Part shown: piece after piece, positions 31,801 through 37,884 of the stretch
Position numbering within the stretch: position 1 is the stretch's first letter
Layout of the letters: each line of letters starts with the position of its first letter
Assembly (NCBI GenBank): GCA_963377175.1
Contig: CAUJNA010002890.1
Location: 1,186,010-1,250,009, forward strand
From: Effrenium voratum
Lineage: Eukaryota > Sar > Dinophyceae > Suessiales > Symbiodiniaceae
Length of the DNA stretch: 64,000 bases
Direction of reading: 5' to 3'
Notes under the pieces: generated by a model
The model's input: the letters and a program-made list of their open reading frames with translations, nothing else
Databases searched by the model: none
What the model was told of the DNA's origin: nothing
Position numbers and translations under genes: made by a program

Positions 31801-33066
31801 CGTACCCCTTGTTTTCGGATTTTTATGCATAGGGGGGACCATTTTTTGTTTGGGACCCCTGTCAGTCAGCCTCCTTGTTGCTCAGTCGCTGGACTCTCTG
31901 ACCACCATCTCGCTGGTGAACTGGCTGGGCCTCCTGTTGTGCGGGGCCTCCGCGGTGATGTACTTCAAGGTCCGGCGATCCGATCGAGTTCGATACGTTT
32001 CGGACTGCATGTGGCCATGGTTCAATACCAATGGCAACATTTTAGGATAGGTGCACCACACATTTTGGAACCTATTTTAGGCGGGGATTGGGATGTTCAC
32101 TGGGGGTACGGGGTTTTGATCCATGGCCGTGTTACTTTTTTTCGTGTTTGGATTGGCCAGTCCACGCAGGAAGTGAACTTACTTCACTCCCGAGGTCTTT
32201 GACTCGATGTTTGTTTTTGCTGTGACACGCCCTCGCTTATACGCGAGGTTCACTTTAGGTACGTGGGAAATAGTAAAGACACAGTGAGATGGTTTGTCTT
32301 GTTTGGGCCAATCCGCAAGTGAGTGGATTTGTTGTTGGGTGCTTGGGTGTTCGATTCGCCAAGTTAGAAAGTTTTTGGTAGCCTTCCAAGGTGTGATTCC
32401 CCGTTCTTTTCAACCATCGCTCTTTTCAAAAAAAGGCGGTTTCCGCCAAATAACGGATGATTTCCTGAAAAGATTCGGATCCCTCCGCAGAAATCAGATT
32501 CACAGCGGCCATCCTGCAGCTGGCGGCCGGCGGGGCAGCGGAGTCCGGGCAATGCGGCAATGCACGCGCCTGGAGTGTCATGGACTCGCCTTTCATTGCC
32601 GCCGGTGCAAGCATCTTCCGGCATCAGCGTGCTTACCCCGAAGTGTTTGTTTCTCTTTTTTTGGGTGCCGCTCCCCCGCCCAGATCTTGTAGGTTCCTGA
32701 GGGGTCTGGAGGAACCTGACGGGCGGTTATGCCCCAGATGGGCTTTCCCACAAAGTCTAACTTGGCCAGTCGAGCCTTTCCCGAGTAAGTTGCCATTGAC
32801 GCCTGGAAACGTCAGCTGGGGCTTTGGGATGTGTCTCGCTCTCTCAGCTGGGTTTAGCACGTTCAATAGGTCCCCTTGAAGCGGCTCCGCGGCCTTTGTT
32901 TTGCTCGGTGAAATGGTTTTTTCTCCTCCTTTTGGGCAAGGGGCTCCGATTCCTTGACACTCAACACAAAAGGCTTTGCCCTTTTTAGCCCATGGAAATC
33001 CACTCATCTGAGCTTCCGCAACGGTTCCTTCCGTGCTTCGGGAATCCCAGCGCCGGAGCTGCCCTG
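7634..33066 (+). CDS. long multi-exon gene, candidate multi-pass membrane protein of unknown function
   Basis: I assembled this gene from exons at 7634-7896, 8596-8722, 9983-10055, 10727-10858, 10916-11045, 11451-11527, 12086-12177, 12959-13039, 13136-13218, 18416-18580, 18951-19061, 19801-19943, 20649-20773, 24531-24585, 30919-31061, 31870-31969 and 32520-32642, with uncertain last exons up to about 33066. Each junction uses a GT or GC donor and an AG acceptor, and the codon phase carried out of one exon fits the next. At least six exons encode a hydrophobic stretch of 17-22 residues typical of membrane helices. The product would be about 600 residues. I do not recognise the family. The start could lie further upstream, exons may be missing in the large introns (13.2-18.4 kb and 24.6-30.9 kb), and the weakest joins are those at 10859-10915 and after 32643. 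It could also be two adjacent genes. Confidence 0.55.
7917..8140. repeat. family B element plus 110 bp of shared flank, duplicated at 19361-19590
   Basis: The B element (7917-8028) is followed by AGGTTGTGGCCAATTTCATG and a further stretch of about 90 bp. The same element-plus-flank occurs at 19361-19590 with few differences. The shared unit is therefore longer than the inverted-repeat element, and either a larger mobile unit or a segmental copy is present. Both lie in introns of the membrane-protein gene. Confidence 0.75.
8596..8722 (+). CDS. exon 2, transmembrane segment
   Basis: Acceptor GGCTGAG|G follows a T-rich tract, and the donor is AAC|GTGGGT. The exon encodes 42 residues starting with a clear membrane helix (NLVAGLLVIAVLALL), then a polar, acidic tail with one Cys. 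It starts in phase 2 and ends in phase 0, which fits both neighbours. Confidence 0.65.
8820..8935. repeat. family G element
   Basis: The sequence GGTGGCTCCCAGCCATCCCC leads into a block with AACCCACTAAAAGTTAGTCACTTTTAGCGGG, ending GATCTGAGGGCAGCCC. Further copies lie at 14068-14150, 33610-33715, 37455-37535, 43430-43495 and 45852-45965. The core CCACTAAAAGT...ACTTTTAG(C/T)GG is an inverted repeat. Confidence 0.8.
8960..9075. repeat. family E element
   Basis: Inverted-repeat element with core GGGGACACTCCC...TTTAGTGGGGAATCAGA and arms ending AATCAACCCAA / TTGATGAATA. Related copies lie at 9820-9925, 10128-10232, 17335-17450, 24045-24165, 51320-51445 and 55733-55858. Confidence 0.75.
9983..10055 (+). 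CDS. exon 3, hydrophobic segment
   Basis: Acceptor CATGTCGCAG|GTC and donor ATTG|GTTCAG. It encodes 24 residues with a helix-like stretch (MQLMLGVLVTCEIGAAVKA). Entry phase 0 matches exon 2, and exit leaves one base. Confidence 0.6.
10622..10726. mobile_element. family H element ending at an inferred splice acceptor
   Basis: Contains the family pattern GCGAATCGACC...CCTTTTGGTTTCCCTGATTT and GGTCCCA...GGTGATCACCTTTT, then TTTGCAG directly before exon 4. Other copies are at 3160-3245, 13913-14012, 22980-23165 (also ending in a CAG|G) and 60955-61015. At 22980-23165 a family F element sits inside it. Confidence 0.6.
10727..10858 (+). CDS. exon 4, transmembrane segment
   Basis: Acceptor TTTGCAG|G. 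The exon encodes a long hydrophobic helix (VSGIGALFGLFCLVYLVV) followed by a polar stretch with Asp, Glu and Cys. An NAT sequon precedes the helix. The entry phase completes the Gly codon begun by exon 3. The donor G|GTCGG would make the next intron only about 57 bases, which is the weak point. Confidence 0.6.
10916..11045 (+). CDS. exon 5
   Basis: Acceptor GTGCTGCAG|CG. It encodes 43 residues including CPNELNGAPFCLVRIRMQTG, and ends AAAG|GTGAAT. The phase fits exons 4 and 6. Other plus frames hit stops. The minus frame over this exon is also open, but it has no phase-compatible neighbours. Confidence 0.55.
11451..11527 (+). CDS. exon 6
   Basis: Acceptor ATTTTTGCAG|GGG after a pyrimidine-rich tract, donor CTGAAA|GTCTCC. 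It encodes 26 residues, amphipathic and basic at its end (IEVIVSQFVRAAGG then PKRLK). Phases fit both neighbours. Confidence 0.55.
11843..11914. mobile_element. family A element in the intron after exon 6
   Basis: Short copy with ends ACCTGGAGTCTCC and GGAGACTCCAGGT and a reduced loop (72 bp). Confidence 0.85.
12086..12177 (+). CDS. exon 7
   Basis: Acceptor TTCGACAG|GTT; open for 30 codons (it includes HHTMAAWVYMLTPAPRLRF). A GC donor at 12178 (GGTGG|GCC) gives the phase needed by exon 8. A GT donor at 12174 would not. Confidence 0.5.
12418..12538. mobile_element. family B element
   Basis: Complete copy with CTAGGTCCCCCAGTAGTGCC at the left and GCAGGACCTAG at the right. Intronic in the proposed membrane-protein gene. 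Confidence 0.85.
12959..13039 (+). CDS. exon 8, transmembrane segment
   Basis: Acceptor CACCACAG|C, donor GGGAG|GTTTTC. It encodes a Gly/Pro/Ser-rich loop followed by a hydrophobic helix (GPFLVAWVAAFMVLG). Phases fit exons 7 and 9. Confidence 0.55.
13136..13218 (+). CDS. exon 9, transmembrane segment
   Basis: Acceptor AAAGTCACAG|T, donor TTGCAG|GTAACC. It encodes a basic segment and a hydrophobic helix (FWAIHSAAVLLVTTLA). The single T completes a Ser codon from exon 8. Confidence 0.6.
13219..18415. other. large proposed intron with repeats and doubtful coding islands
   Basis: About 5.2 kb lie between two phase-compatible exons. It holds family A copies (13362-13453, 17611-17701, half at 17937-18002), H (13913-14012), G (14068-14150), E (17335-17450) and D (17458-17585). 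A 31-bp motif near 14030 (ACCATCGGAGACATAT...) repeats one at 12340. Open islands that could be real exons lie at 13599-13895, 14863-15058 and 16880-17080, but they have no family match or resolved borders. Confidence 0.45.
15425..16400. repeat. cluster of AGGCCT-centred repeats
   Basis: The palindrome AGGCCT recurs many times here: around 15425-15480, three near-perfect tandem copies of CCACGCCTTTTTGAGGCCTTT at 15867-15930, and again at 16290-16400 (TTTTCGAGGCCTTTGCCC and similar). Several frames stay open because the repeat has no stops, so the 184-codon plus frame (15459-16013) and 124-codon minus frame here are not good evidence of a gene. Confidence 0.7.
18416..18580 (+). CDS. exon 10, transmembrane segment
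   Basis: Acceptor CACCAGCAG|CG, donor TTGTCAG|GTTATA. It encodes 54 residues: a basic, Gln-rich stretch followed by a membrane helix and an aromatic segment (GMITLVVSTALLDTCEVASW). Phases fit exon 9 and exon 11. Confidence 0.6.
18951..19061 (+). CDS. exon 11
   Basis: Pyrimidine-rich tract and acceptor CCGTTTCAG|AG; consensus donor AAAG|GTAAGC. It encodes 37 residues (it includes LQSWLPRKELLVAAGVVASA). The AG completes a Glu codon opened by exon 10. This is the cleanest exon of the gene. Confidence 0.7.
19361..19590. repeat. family B element plus flank, second copy
   Basis: Same composite unit as 7917-8140: B element (19361-19479), then AGGTTGTGGCCAATTTCATG and the following 90 bp. Confidence 0.75.
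19717..19800. mobile_element. family D element whose end supplies an inferred splice acceptor
   Basis: Carries the family core (GATGATTCCCC...CAATGGTTTCAACC...TGGTGCGAA...GATTTCGCA) and stops at TTTCGCAG, where exon 12 begins. Full copies elsewhere continue into ACCATCCACAGTA: 17458-17585, 21955-22180 (nested pair), 34670-34795, 49030-49165 and 61040-61160. The full ends are CTGTGGATGG / CCATCCACAG. Confidence 0.65.
19801..19943 (+). CDS. exon 12
   Basis: Acceptor GATTTCGCAG|CC, donor AAGAGG|GTAGTG. It encodes 48 residues with no charged cluster (it includes EVASLGGMLAVQGPLPSIEA). The entry phase completes an Ala codon from exon 11. Confidence 0.6.
20473..20585. mobile_element. family B element
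   Basis: Complete copy (CTAGGTCCCGCAGTAGTGC ... GGAGGACCTAG) in the intron before exon 13. Confidence 0.85.
20649..20773 (+). CDS. exon 13 (candidate)
   Basis: Acceptor TTTGGGCAG|AAC, donor TGCGG|GTGCAG. It encodes 41 residues (it includes NQFSFSELRVPGSVPHFAEF). Phase 0 in and phase 2 out fit exons 12 and 14, but the intron to exon 14 is 3.7 kb and other exons could intervene. Confidence 0.45.
21172..21625 (+). CDS. coding-like region with a frame break at a poly-G run, unknown product
   Basis: One plus frame is open from about 21172 to 21433 (it includes CINAKEALTMAHAECNGVAL). Directly after a run of G at about 21415-21425, a second plus frame continues with similar quality (it includes KRVELFFANGRCGCCRGF) to about 21625, where a family C element begins. 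The two halves read as one protein if the G run changed length, by a sequencing error or a real indel. Lys- and Arg-rich with a CGCC cluster. No family was recognised. It lies within the proposed intron between exons 13 and 14, so it may be a separate exon of that gene or a decayed insert. Confidence 0.4.
21631..21720. mobile_element. family C inverted-repeat element (representative)
   Basis: Begins CTTGGATGTTTCGCCAAG and continues GTAAGTGGAAAGGACCACTTGGGTTATAACCCACTAAA. The family's other end is the reverse complement. Other copies or halves lie at 2115-2240, 10371-10466, 22300-22375, 28530-28660, 31215-31305, 32335-32370, 34080-34215, 47485-47615, 49500-49555, 55168-55260, 60449-60530 and 62925-62965. 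Confidence 0.75.
22420..22560. other. GC-rich island open on both strands
   Basis: Composition resembles an exon. The minus frame (it includes AECGASARQPHPRAFRPWTA) and a plus frame are both open. No splice sites or family allow a choice. Confidence 0.25.
23202..23295. mobile_element. family A element
   Basis: Complete copy with perfect ends. A second complete copy follows at 23623-23714, and an exon-like segment lies between them. Confidence 0.9.
23419..23600 (+). CDS. exon-like island, unknown product
   Basis: Open plus frame of about 60 codons (it includes ESAGLDNGETMGPERGRRGC), bounded by family A elements. Phase and partner exons are unknown. Confidence 0.35.
23715..23890 (+). CDS. exon-like island, unknown product
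   Basis: Open plus frame of about 55 codons (it includes QQAQHVFQLATSLQVFTVAR) starting right after the family A element that ends at 23714. The minus frame is also open. No family was recognised. Confidence 0.35.
24531..24585 (+). CDS. exon 14 (candidate), short hydrophobic segment
   Basis: Acceptor ACCGCCAG|G after a T-rich tract. It encodes a small, helix-like segment (ALSVAKAVLLAGCTVG). A GT donor at 24586 gives the phase required by exon 15. Exon length and right border are tentative. Confidence 0.45.
26372..26433. repeat. perfect 13-bp inverted repeat
   Basis: Arms CTGCGCGAACTGC (26372-26384) and its exact reverse complement (26421-26433) are separated by 36 bp. Not part of the repeat families listed. 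Confidence 0.7.
27495..27563. repeat. family I element
   Basis: Ends TACCTGGACCCTCA and GAGGGTCCAGGTA. Related copies lie at 28745-28838, 53453-53545 and 55256-55355. It is built like family A with a different terminal arm. Confidence 0.75.
28966..29192. mobile_element. family B element with nested insertion
   Basis: Left end CTAGGTGCCC and right end GGAGGACCTAG match the family. The interior carries about 110 bp containing a different foldback (CCACTAAACCCCTAAAAAGTAAACTTTTTGCAGGGG), as in family G. One element appears to have inserted into another. Confidence 0.65.
29926..30103. repeat. three tandem copies of a 65-75 bp unit
   Basis: Each copy contains CTGTTCAGTGAAGTTAATGC, AACTTCAAGGATTT and CGGAGGACC. 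Unit length varies through the spacer. Not seen elsewhere in the window. Confidence 0.85.
30440..30840. repeat. AT-rich simple-sequence tract
   Basis: Dominated by TATATA, CATACA and AACACA-like sequence. A 157-codon minus frame across it (30193-30666) is rich in Ile, Tyr and Val because of this composition and is not credited as a gene. Confidence 0.75.
30919..31061 (+). CDS. exon 15, transmembrane segment
   Basis: Acceptor TCTTGAG|GTC, donor CGAGG|GTGAGG. It encodes 47 residues: a hydrophobic helix (ITSAAFGALLVPFYTVTVL) followed by a charged tail with Glu and Arg. Phase 0 in and phase 2 out fit its neighbours. Confidence 0.6.
31128..31217. mobile_element. family A element, degenerate left end
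   Basis: Right end GGAGACTCCAGG is intact, and the left end is reduced to ATCTCCATGACCCT. It lies in the intron between exons 15 and 16. A complete copy follows at 31453-31549. Confidence 0.8.
31870..31969 (+). CDS. exon 16, transmembrane segment
   Basis: Acceptor CAGTCAG|C, donor TTCAAG|GTCCGG. It encodes 33 residues that are mostly one membrane helix (ISLVNWLGLLLCGASAVMYF). Phase fits exon 15 and exon 17. Confidence 0.6.
32520..32642 (+). CDS. exon 17
   Basis: Acceptor ATCCTGCAG|CTG, donor CCCGAA|GTGTTT. It encodes 41 residues (it includes AAGGAAESGQCGNARAWSVM). Phase 0 in and out. An earlier acceptor would add a hydrophobic stretch in the same frame (RFTAAILQ). Confidence 0.55.
32738..33066 (+). 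CDS. uncertain last exons of the membrane-protein gene
   Basis: Open segments at 32738-32784 (consensus donor GTAAGT), 32816-32869 (hydrophobic WGFGMCLALSAGFSTFN) and from 32990 are phase-compatible and would end at a TGA near 33066. The first intron would then be only 31 bases, which is implausibly short. An alternative frame from 32992 stays open for 119 codons (it includes LTPQSSIPLGRDPEAF). The true 3' structure is unresolved. Confidence 0.35.
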
Positions 33067-33502
33067 ACCCCTCAGAGCTCGATTCCTTTGGGCAGAGACC
33101 CTGAAGCTTTCAGCTGGTTGGGCACTGGTTGGTGGACCATAAAGCCCCATGTCTGCCGAAGGACTAGTGAACAAACAGGAGGTGGGATAAATCAAAATCG
33201 TCCCCTCGAAATGACTTGGGCTTGCTGGCACATCCCACAATTCAAGTGGCAGCCCCCTTTTGGATGTTGTTTGAGGGCAACACCAAAGGAACAGAACGAC
33301 AACCTGCCACTTGCACCCCACACACACACAACTTTTTGTTATTTGTTCTAGACTGTGCGTTGATGCATTACGATGCCATGGTACAGAGCTTTCCGAATTA
33401 GGGCACACCCACATCAGGTTTATGTATTTCAGCTTCATTCAGCTTCCCTCTTGGCGTTTTGGATTGGCTTTGGAGGTGGCCAGGGCGAGGTTCCCCATGT
33501 TT

Positions 33503-33592
33503 ACCTGGAGTCTCCTTGTGACCCTTAAAAGGGGTCATGACCATCATGTCGGCATTCCCCCATTTTTAAAGGGTCAGAAGGAGACTCCAGAT
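33503..33592. mobile_element. family A element
   Basis: Copy with left end ACCTGGAGTCTCC, right end GGAGACTCCAG and a short interior. Confidence 0.85.
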
Positions 33593-33795
33593 ACCATTTA
33601 AATCTTGGTGGCTCCCGCCATCCCCTTAGCCTTTTAGCTTATTATTGTTTAGTGGCAGTTTCCATTTAACCCACTAAAGGTTAAGCTTTTAGCGGGGGAT
33701 CTGAGGGCAGCCCGGAAAATGTACCCTACAATAACCACGTTTTGTTCTTCTTCTTTTTTCCGCAGCTCAACCCAAACCGCCAAGTAGCATAGGGG

Positions 33796-33937
33796 GCAGG
33801 CAGCTGCCCAGATGGGCACGGTCGGTTTGCATCGTCACTTGCCAGGCCCGCAAGAATGGCACGGAGCCAACGGAAGGCAAGTGGCCGCGGTCGATATTTT
33901 GGAGAGTTTGCTGGGCCAGGAGGGTCCCTTGCTTGGA
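33796..33937 (+). CDS. exon-like segment directly abutting a family B element
   Basis: Acceptor GGGGCAG|GCA followed by 47 open codons (it includes HGANGRQVAAVDILESLLGQ). The frame runs into CTAG|GTCC, the left border of the B element at 33938, which would be a GT donor. If the element is the intron, coding would resume at 34055. The reading fits phase 0, but the next downstream exon (34341) is not directly joined. Confidence 0.4.
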
Positions 33938-34090
33938 CTAGGTCCCCCAGTAGTGCCCTTTCTCACCCCTTTGTTGGTTGGGAGGGTTCCCCTACTAAAA
34001 TAGACTACAGAAAAAGGGGTACCCTCATTCTAACCTCTCTACTGGAGGACCTAGTAGAGTTTGCTGGGCCCGGAGGGTCCCTTGCTTGGA
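33904..34090. mobile_element. family B element flanked by a 34-bp direct duplication
   Basis: The element occupies 33938-34054. The 34 bp before it (33904-33937, ending GGGTCCCTTGCTTGGA) are repeated at 34057-34090 with one mismatch. A typical DNA transposon target duplication is 2-10 bp, so this is unusually long. Confidence 0.8.
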
Positions 34091-34340
34091 TGTTCGGGCA
34101 AGTTGGTACCTGGGTTATAGCCCGCGAATAACGATGAACTCTGCTTGGGGAGACTAGCAGAGGGTGTCAAGTTGGGGTACTAACCACTTACTGACTTGGC
34201 CGAAGATACAAGTGGTGCCTCCTATTTGAGTTTACGGATGTTATTTTTACTTTCTGGGACACCATTTGAAGGGTAAATTTGACCAGTCGACCAATTCACT
34301 CAAAATCCTTTCGCATTTGAGTTGACCTTTGGCACCTAAG

Positions 34341-34554
34341 GAACTCCCGAAAGAACCAAACCCAAACCAAACCCGGCACCTTCAGGCTGTCCAGCCCCAA
34401 ACTCCTCGAAGGGAGCTCTTGAACTCGAGCGTTGTTCCAGAAATTCGCGAGCGAGGGCTACATGAAACCCAAGGCGTCCGATTTGAATCCCCGAAAGACT
34501 CCGATCCCGAAAATTTTGGGTCGGGATTTTGGGTTGCTTCCGTTCAACTGGAGA
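34341..34554 (+). CDS. second gene, first visible exon
   Basis: Acceptor ACCTAAG|GAA, donor GAGA|GTAACG. It encodes 71 residues: a Pro/Gln/Asn-rich start, then a mixed charged segment (it includes SVVPEIRERGLHETQGVRFE). Phase 0 in, one base out, matching the next exon. Unknown function. Earlier exons were not found with confidence. Confidence 0.6.
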
Positions 34555-34669
34555 GTAACGTGCCATTCCTTCACTGCCAGTTTGTGGCAAGTTGTTTTAG
34601 GTTTTTAGGTTGCTTGGTTCTGTGAATCGTGTAGGGGGCCAAAAAGAAAGGTGGTTTTGCTACCATACT

Positions 34670-34795
34670 GTGGATGGACGAACTCCTGCGCGGCTTTGAA
34701 CCATGGGAGCACCATTGTTGGTCGGTATTTATGTTGGGGATCCGAATCATTCCAGGGTTGCTTAGGTGGTGCGAAATGGATTTCGTCCATCCACA
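34670..34795. mobile_element. family D element in the intron
   Basis: Complete copy with ends ACTGTGGATGGACGAA and TTCGTCCATCCACAGT. It occupies much of the 462-base intron between the first two exons of this gene. Confidence 0.85.
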
Positions 34796-35016
34796 GTACC
34801 TTTACTTGGATGTTCAACCAACGTCAGGTACATAGGTTCATTTCCGCGCCCCTTATACCCATGGTTTTAGCCTACTAGGCTCCTTTTCATCCATTCCATC
34901 CTTTGTTTGTCCGATTCGGGTCAAGGACACGCAGAGGCTCGGACTTTTTTTTGTTTCTCGGAGAGTTAGTCATTCTCCCATGGAAATGGTTGGAGTTTGG
35001 ATCTTTTCTTTTCCAG

Positions 35017-35202
35017 AGGGCACGGCGGTTAGGGAATGGGCCTCGATTTTCTCCTCGCGCGGAAGCCTCGCACCCTCGCACCCTCGCACCTGCGCTCGCC
35101 AGGCTATGCTTCCTTGGCGTAGTGATGGGCTGACACGGCCCGATGACACCAAAGCGAAATTTCGCGGCGGTCTTCGCGTTTCAAGCGCACTGGTTTGGGC
35201 TG
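35017..35202 (+). CDS. second gene, next-to-last exon
   Basis: Acceptor TCTTTTCCAG|AG, donor GGCTG|GTTTTT. It encodes 62 residues (it includes VREWASIFSSRGSLAPSHPR) with a repeated CACCCTCG segment. The phase joins the neighbours as Lys and Gly codons. Confidence 0.6.
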
Positions 35203-35333
35203 GTTTTTTTTGGGCTTCTCAAGGATTTGGACCCTGAGAACTGGTGGTTTCCTATTATTCTTTTTTGAGAGACCCACAAGCGGGCACCCCCAAACAACAC
35301 ACACACACACATCCCCCTTTGATGTCGATGCAG

Positions 35334-35527
35334 GTATTGTTTTGGGGCTGAGCTCCCCAAATGTAATGCGCATCCTGGGACACCTTCTATTTATTGACAA
35401 GTGCTTGATGGATCCTGGATTTGTTGTTGGGACATATTTCCATCGAGCCAAAGAGACGGGAAGGAAACGGACAATACCCATGTTCCAGCATTTGCTAAGG
35501 TGCATCCCCGCTGCTGCACGTCGATGA
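35334..35527 (+). CDS. second gene, last exon
   Basis: Acceptor GATGCAG|GT after an (AC)n and pyrimidine tract. It encodes about 64 residues (it includes VMRILGHLLFIDKCLMDPGF), ending with a basic tail and a TGA at 35525-35527. Composition is clearly protein-like, and the antisense frame is less so. No family was recognised. Confidence 0.65.
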
Positions 35528-35529
35528 AT

Positions 35530-36150
35530 CTTGCGATCGCTTAGGCCGTTTCAAGGATGCAGGCACATGTTCCGTACCATACGTACATGAGTGTATGGCA
35601 ATGTAATTACAGCAGAGATTTAAATGGGTACTTCTCAAAATTGGGGACCCGTGGTTTCCTTTTTTTATTTATTTTAATCCAAAAATGGGTCCCCTACTTT
35701 GAGACACGTCCATGTCGTGTCAGCTCAGTAATCGCTGACTGCTGGAAATCAAATCTGGTCGCTTTGTTCCGAAGGGGTGTCGTGGTATCTTCTTGATGAA
35801 TTCGCAAAAGAACCAAGCCCAAAACGGAACATATATATATATATATACATACATATTTATATATATATACCTGCAGTCTCCATGACCCTTAAACAATGGT
35901 TGGTCAGGCCCAAAAGAATGGTTGGTCATCAACCCATTTTTGATTCGGGTCATGGAGACTCCAGGAGCTACGCTTGTTCTCTTCTGTTTAAAGCTCGCGT
36001 AGGATTGGGCATGACGCCTGCCTGTCGATCATGAAATAAGTTCTGCTCCCTGTGCGTTCACAAGATTTGCCCCAAAGGCGCCCGTTCCAATCAGACAGCA
36101 GCTGAAACTCTCAAGGGGTCGATTCATGTCAGTAGAGATCACCCTTCCGC
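35530..36150. other. intergenic stretch
   Basis: Contains an AT microsatellite (35831-35868) adjoining a family A element (35869-35964). No exon was recognised. Confidence 0.5.
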
Positions 36151-36169
36151 GGCCGTTTAGTTTCGAGCT

Positions 36170-36860
36170 TCAGATGTTGTTTGGCATCCCACGAAATCGA
36201 TGCTTCGCAAAACCGACGCGCCAATCACAACTGCAACAGACCTGGCCGCAGCAAAAACAACGCAAGAAACAACAAACCTAAGGGCAAAGTGCCTCACTCC
36301 ATGGCGGCAACCTGTTTGAACATTTGAAGCGGCGCTCTTTGCGTCTGTCAAAAGTAGGATACATCTCGGATCTGTTTCTGGCCACTTGCACAAGGCCGGA
36401 AAGCTTTAAGTGAGAGTCGAGAGGTTGTCTTGCCCAAAACATTCCGAACCGGTACCTCAGATTTTTCCGGTTTTTGGTTCTTGAAGGGATGATCAACGTA
36501 TTCCGCATGTCCCGCATCAGGCTCCAAGGACTCCTTTGGGTTGGTCCTGGGGAAGTAGCAACCCTTTTTTTTCTCCCCAAGTAGCACTCAGACCCATGGG
36601 GCCGCTGTGCCGGGCGGGTGGCCTTTTTGGGCGCCTCGGAAGTTTGGTTCACCTTGGTTCGGGGGTACAGGAACCGCCTAGAGGGGAACTGAAGGTCACG
36701 TTCCACCCGATGTGCAAGTCCAAGAGATCTGGAAACGGTCAGTTTGGGATCGAAATTATTGACATGGTCATGATGTCAGTACGCGTTTGCTGCTGGATTC
36801 TTGACCCAGTGGTTCCCAGTTGCCAACTTTGCCAACTAGCCATGTGTCTTTGAGTCTCAA
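36170..36860 (+). other. exon-like islands, strand and frame unresolved
   Basis: At 36170-36300 a plus frame (it includes LRKTDAPITTATDLAAAKTT) competes with a hydrophobic minus frame. At 36600-36853 a plus frame ends in TGA (it includes RGELKVTFHPMCKSKRSGNG). A 142-codon minus frame (36278-36706) overlaps both. Plus is favoured only because all confident exons are plus. Confidence 0.3.
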
Positions 36861-37138
36861 AGGGGGGAAGCCCTTGGTTGCTACCTGGAGTCTCCTTCTG
36901 ACCCTTTAAAAATGGGTCAATGACCCCCAAATTCTGGGTAATGATATTTCCCTTTTGGAACCTCCAAAAGTGGCAGTTTCAATGGACACCAACCAGTCAA
37001 TTGCAACTTCAAATCCAGGGACTCCTGTAAAATCAACTAACACCCAATACTTCCACTTGCTTAACAATATTTGTTATTTTCTGGTTTTGAAGTGAATCGG
37101 TTTTATATATTACTGGCATATGGTCTCATTTTCCCAGG

Positions 37139-37310
37139 ACAGAAAAACGCCACTGGGAGAAAAGACGAGACCAATGGATCAGATCTGAGACACTCGCAGG
37201 TCATGTCCAGAGCAGCGCCCCTCCCTCAGTCTCGCGGCGAAACGGCTCGAAACGCGCGCTCGCGGCATTGCGCGCGGAACACGTCCCGGGTTTCGGGCTC
37301 AAGTCTCGTT
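37139..37310 (+). CDS. exon-like island, unknown product
   Basis: Acceptor TTTCCCAG|GAC followed by GC-rich sequence. The best frame reads QWIRSETLAGHVQSSAPPSV and onward, and a second plus frame is also open. It is bounded on the right by a family A element (37336-37433). Confidence 0.35.
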
Positions 37311-37335
37311 TTTTTGGTGGCTAAGCCCATCCGGT

Positions 37336-37433
37336 CCTGGAGTCTCCTTTTGACCCGTAAAAAATGGTTGGTCATTGCCCAAAAGAAATGGTTGGTCAGT
37401 AACCCATTTTGGAAGGATCATGGAGACTCCAGG
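37336..37433. mobile_element. family A element
   Basis: Complete copy (TCCTGGAGTCTCC ... GGAGACTCCAGG). Confidence 0.85.
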
Positions 37434-37884
37434 GGTGGCCTCTTTTTTGCTTTTTGGTTGGTTTAGTGGTGGGGTTTCCATCTAACCCATTGAAAGTCAA
37501 ACTTTTTGCAGGCGATCTGAGGACAGTCTGGAACGGTTTCCCGTTAACAAGTCCACAAAAAGGCACCAAAAGAGAGTGCTTTATTTTTGCGTGACGGTAA
37601 CGTTTTTGGGTGGAAAGGGAAACCACGGGTAAACGGTAAACATATAATTAGTATATATTTCGGGTTTTTTCTATTCAAAGACGCACCCAAGTACCTTCCG
37701 AAGATACATGTAGGGGCCACAAACCAAGCGTGTAGTCCTTGAGTTGTGGGAGCTGTGCTCATACGAGGCCTGTATGCTCTTTTGGAGGATAGCCGTCTAG
37801 GGCTACTTGGCCACACCCTCGACTTCGAGTGATCCAGAGGTTGCGCGGGCGTGGGTCTTGGTCTTCCACCGTAGCTTCTAAAGT

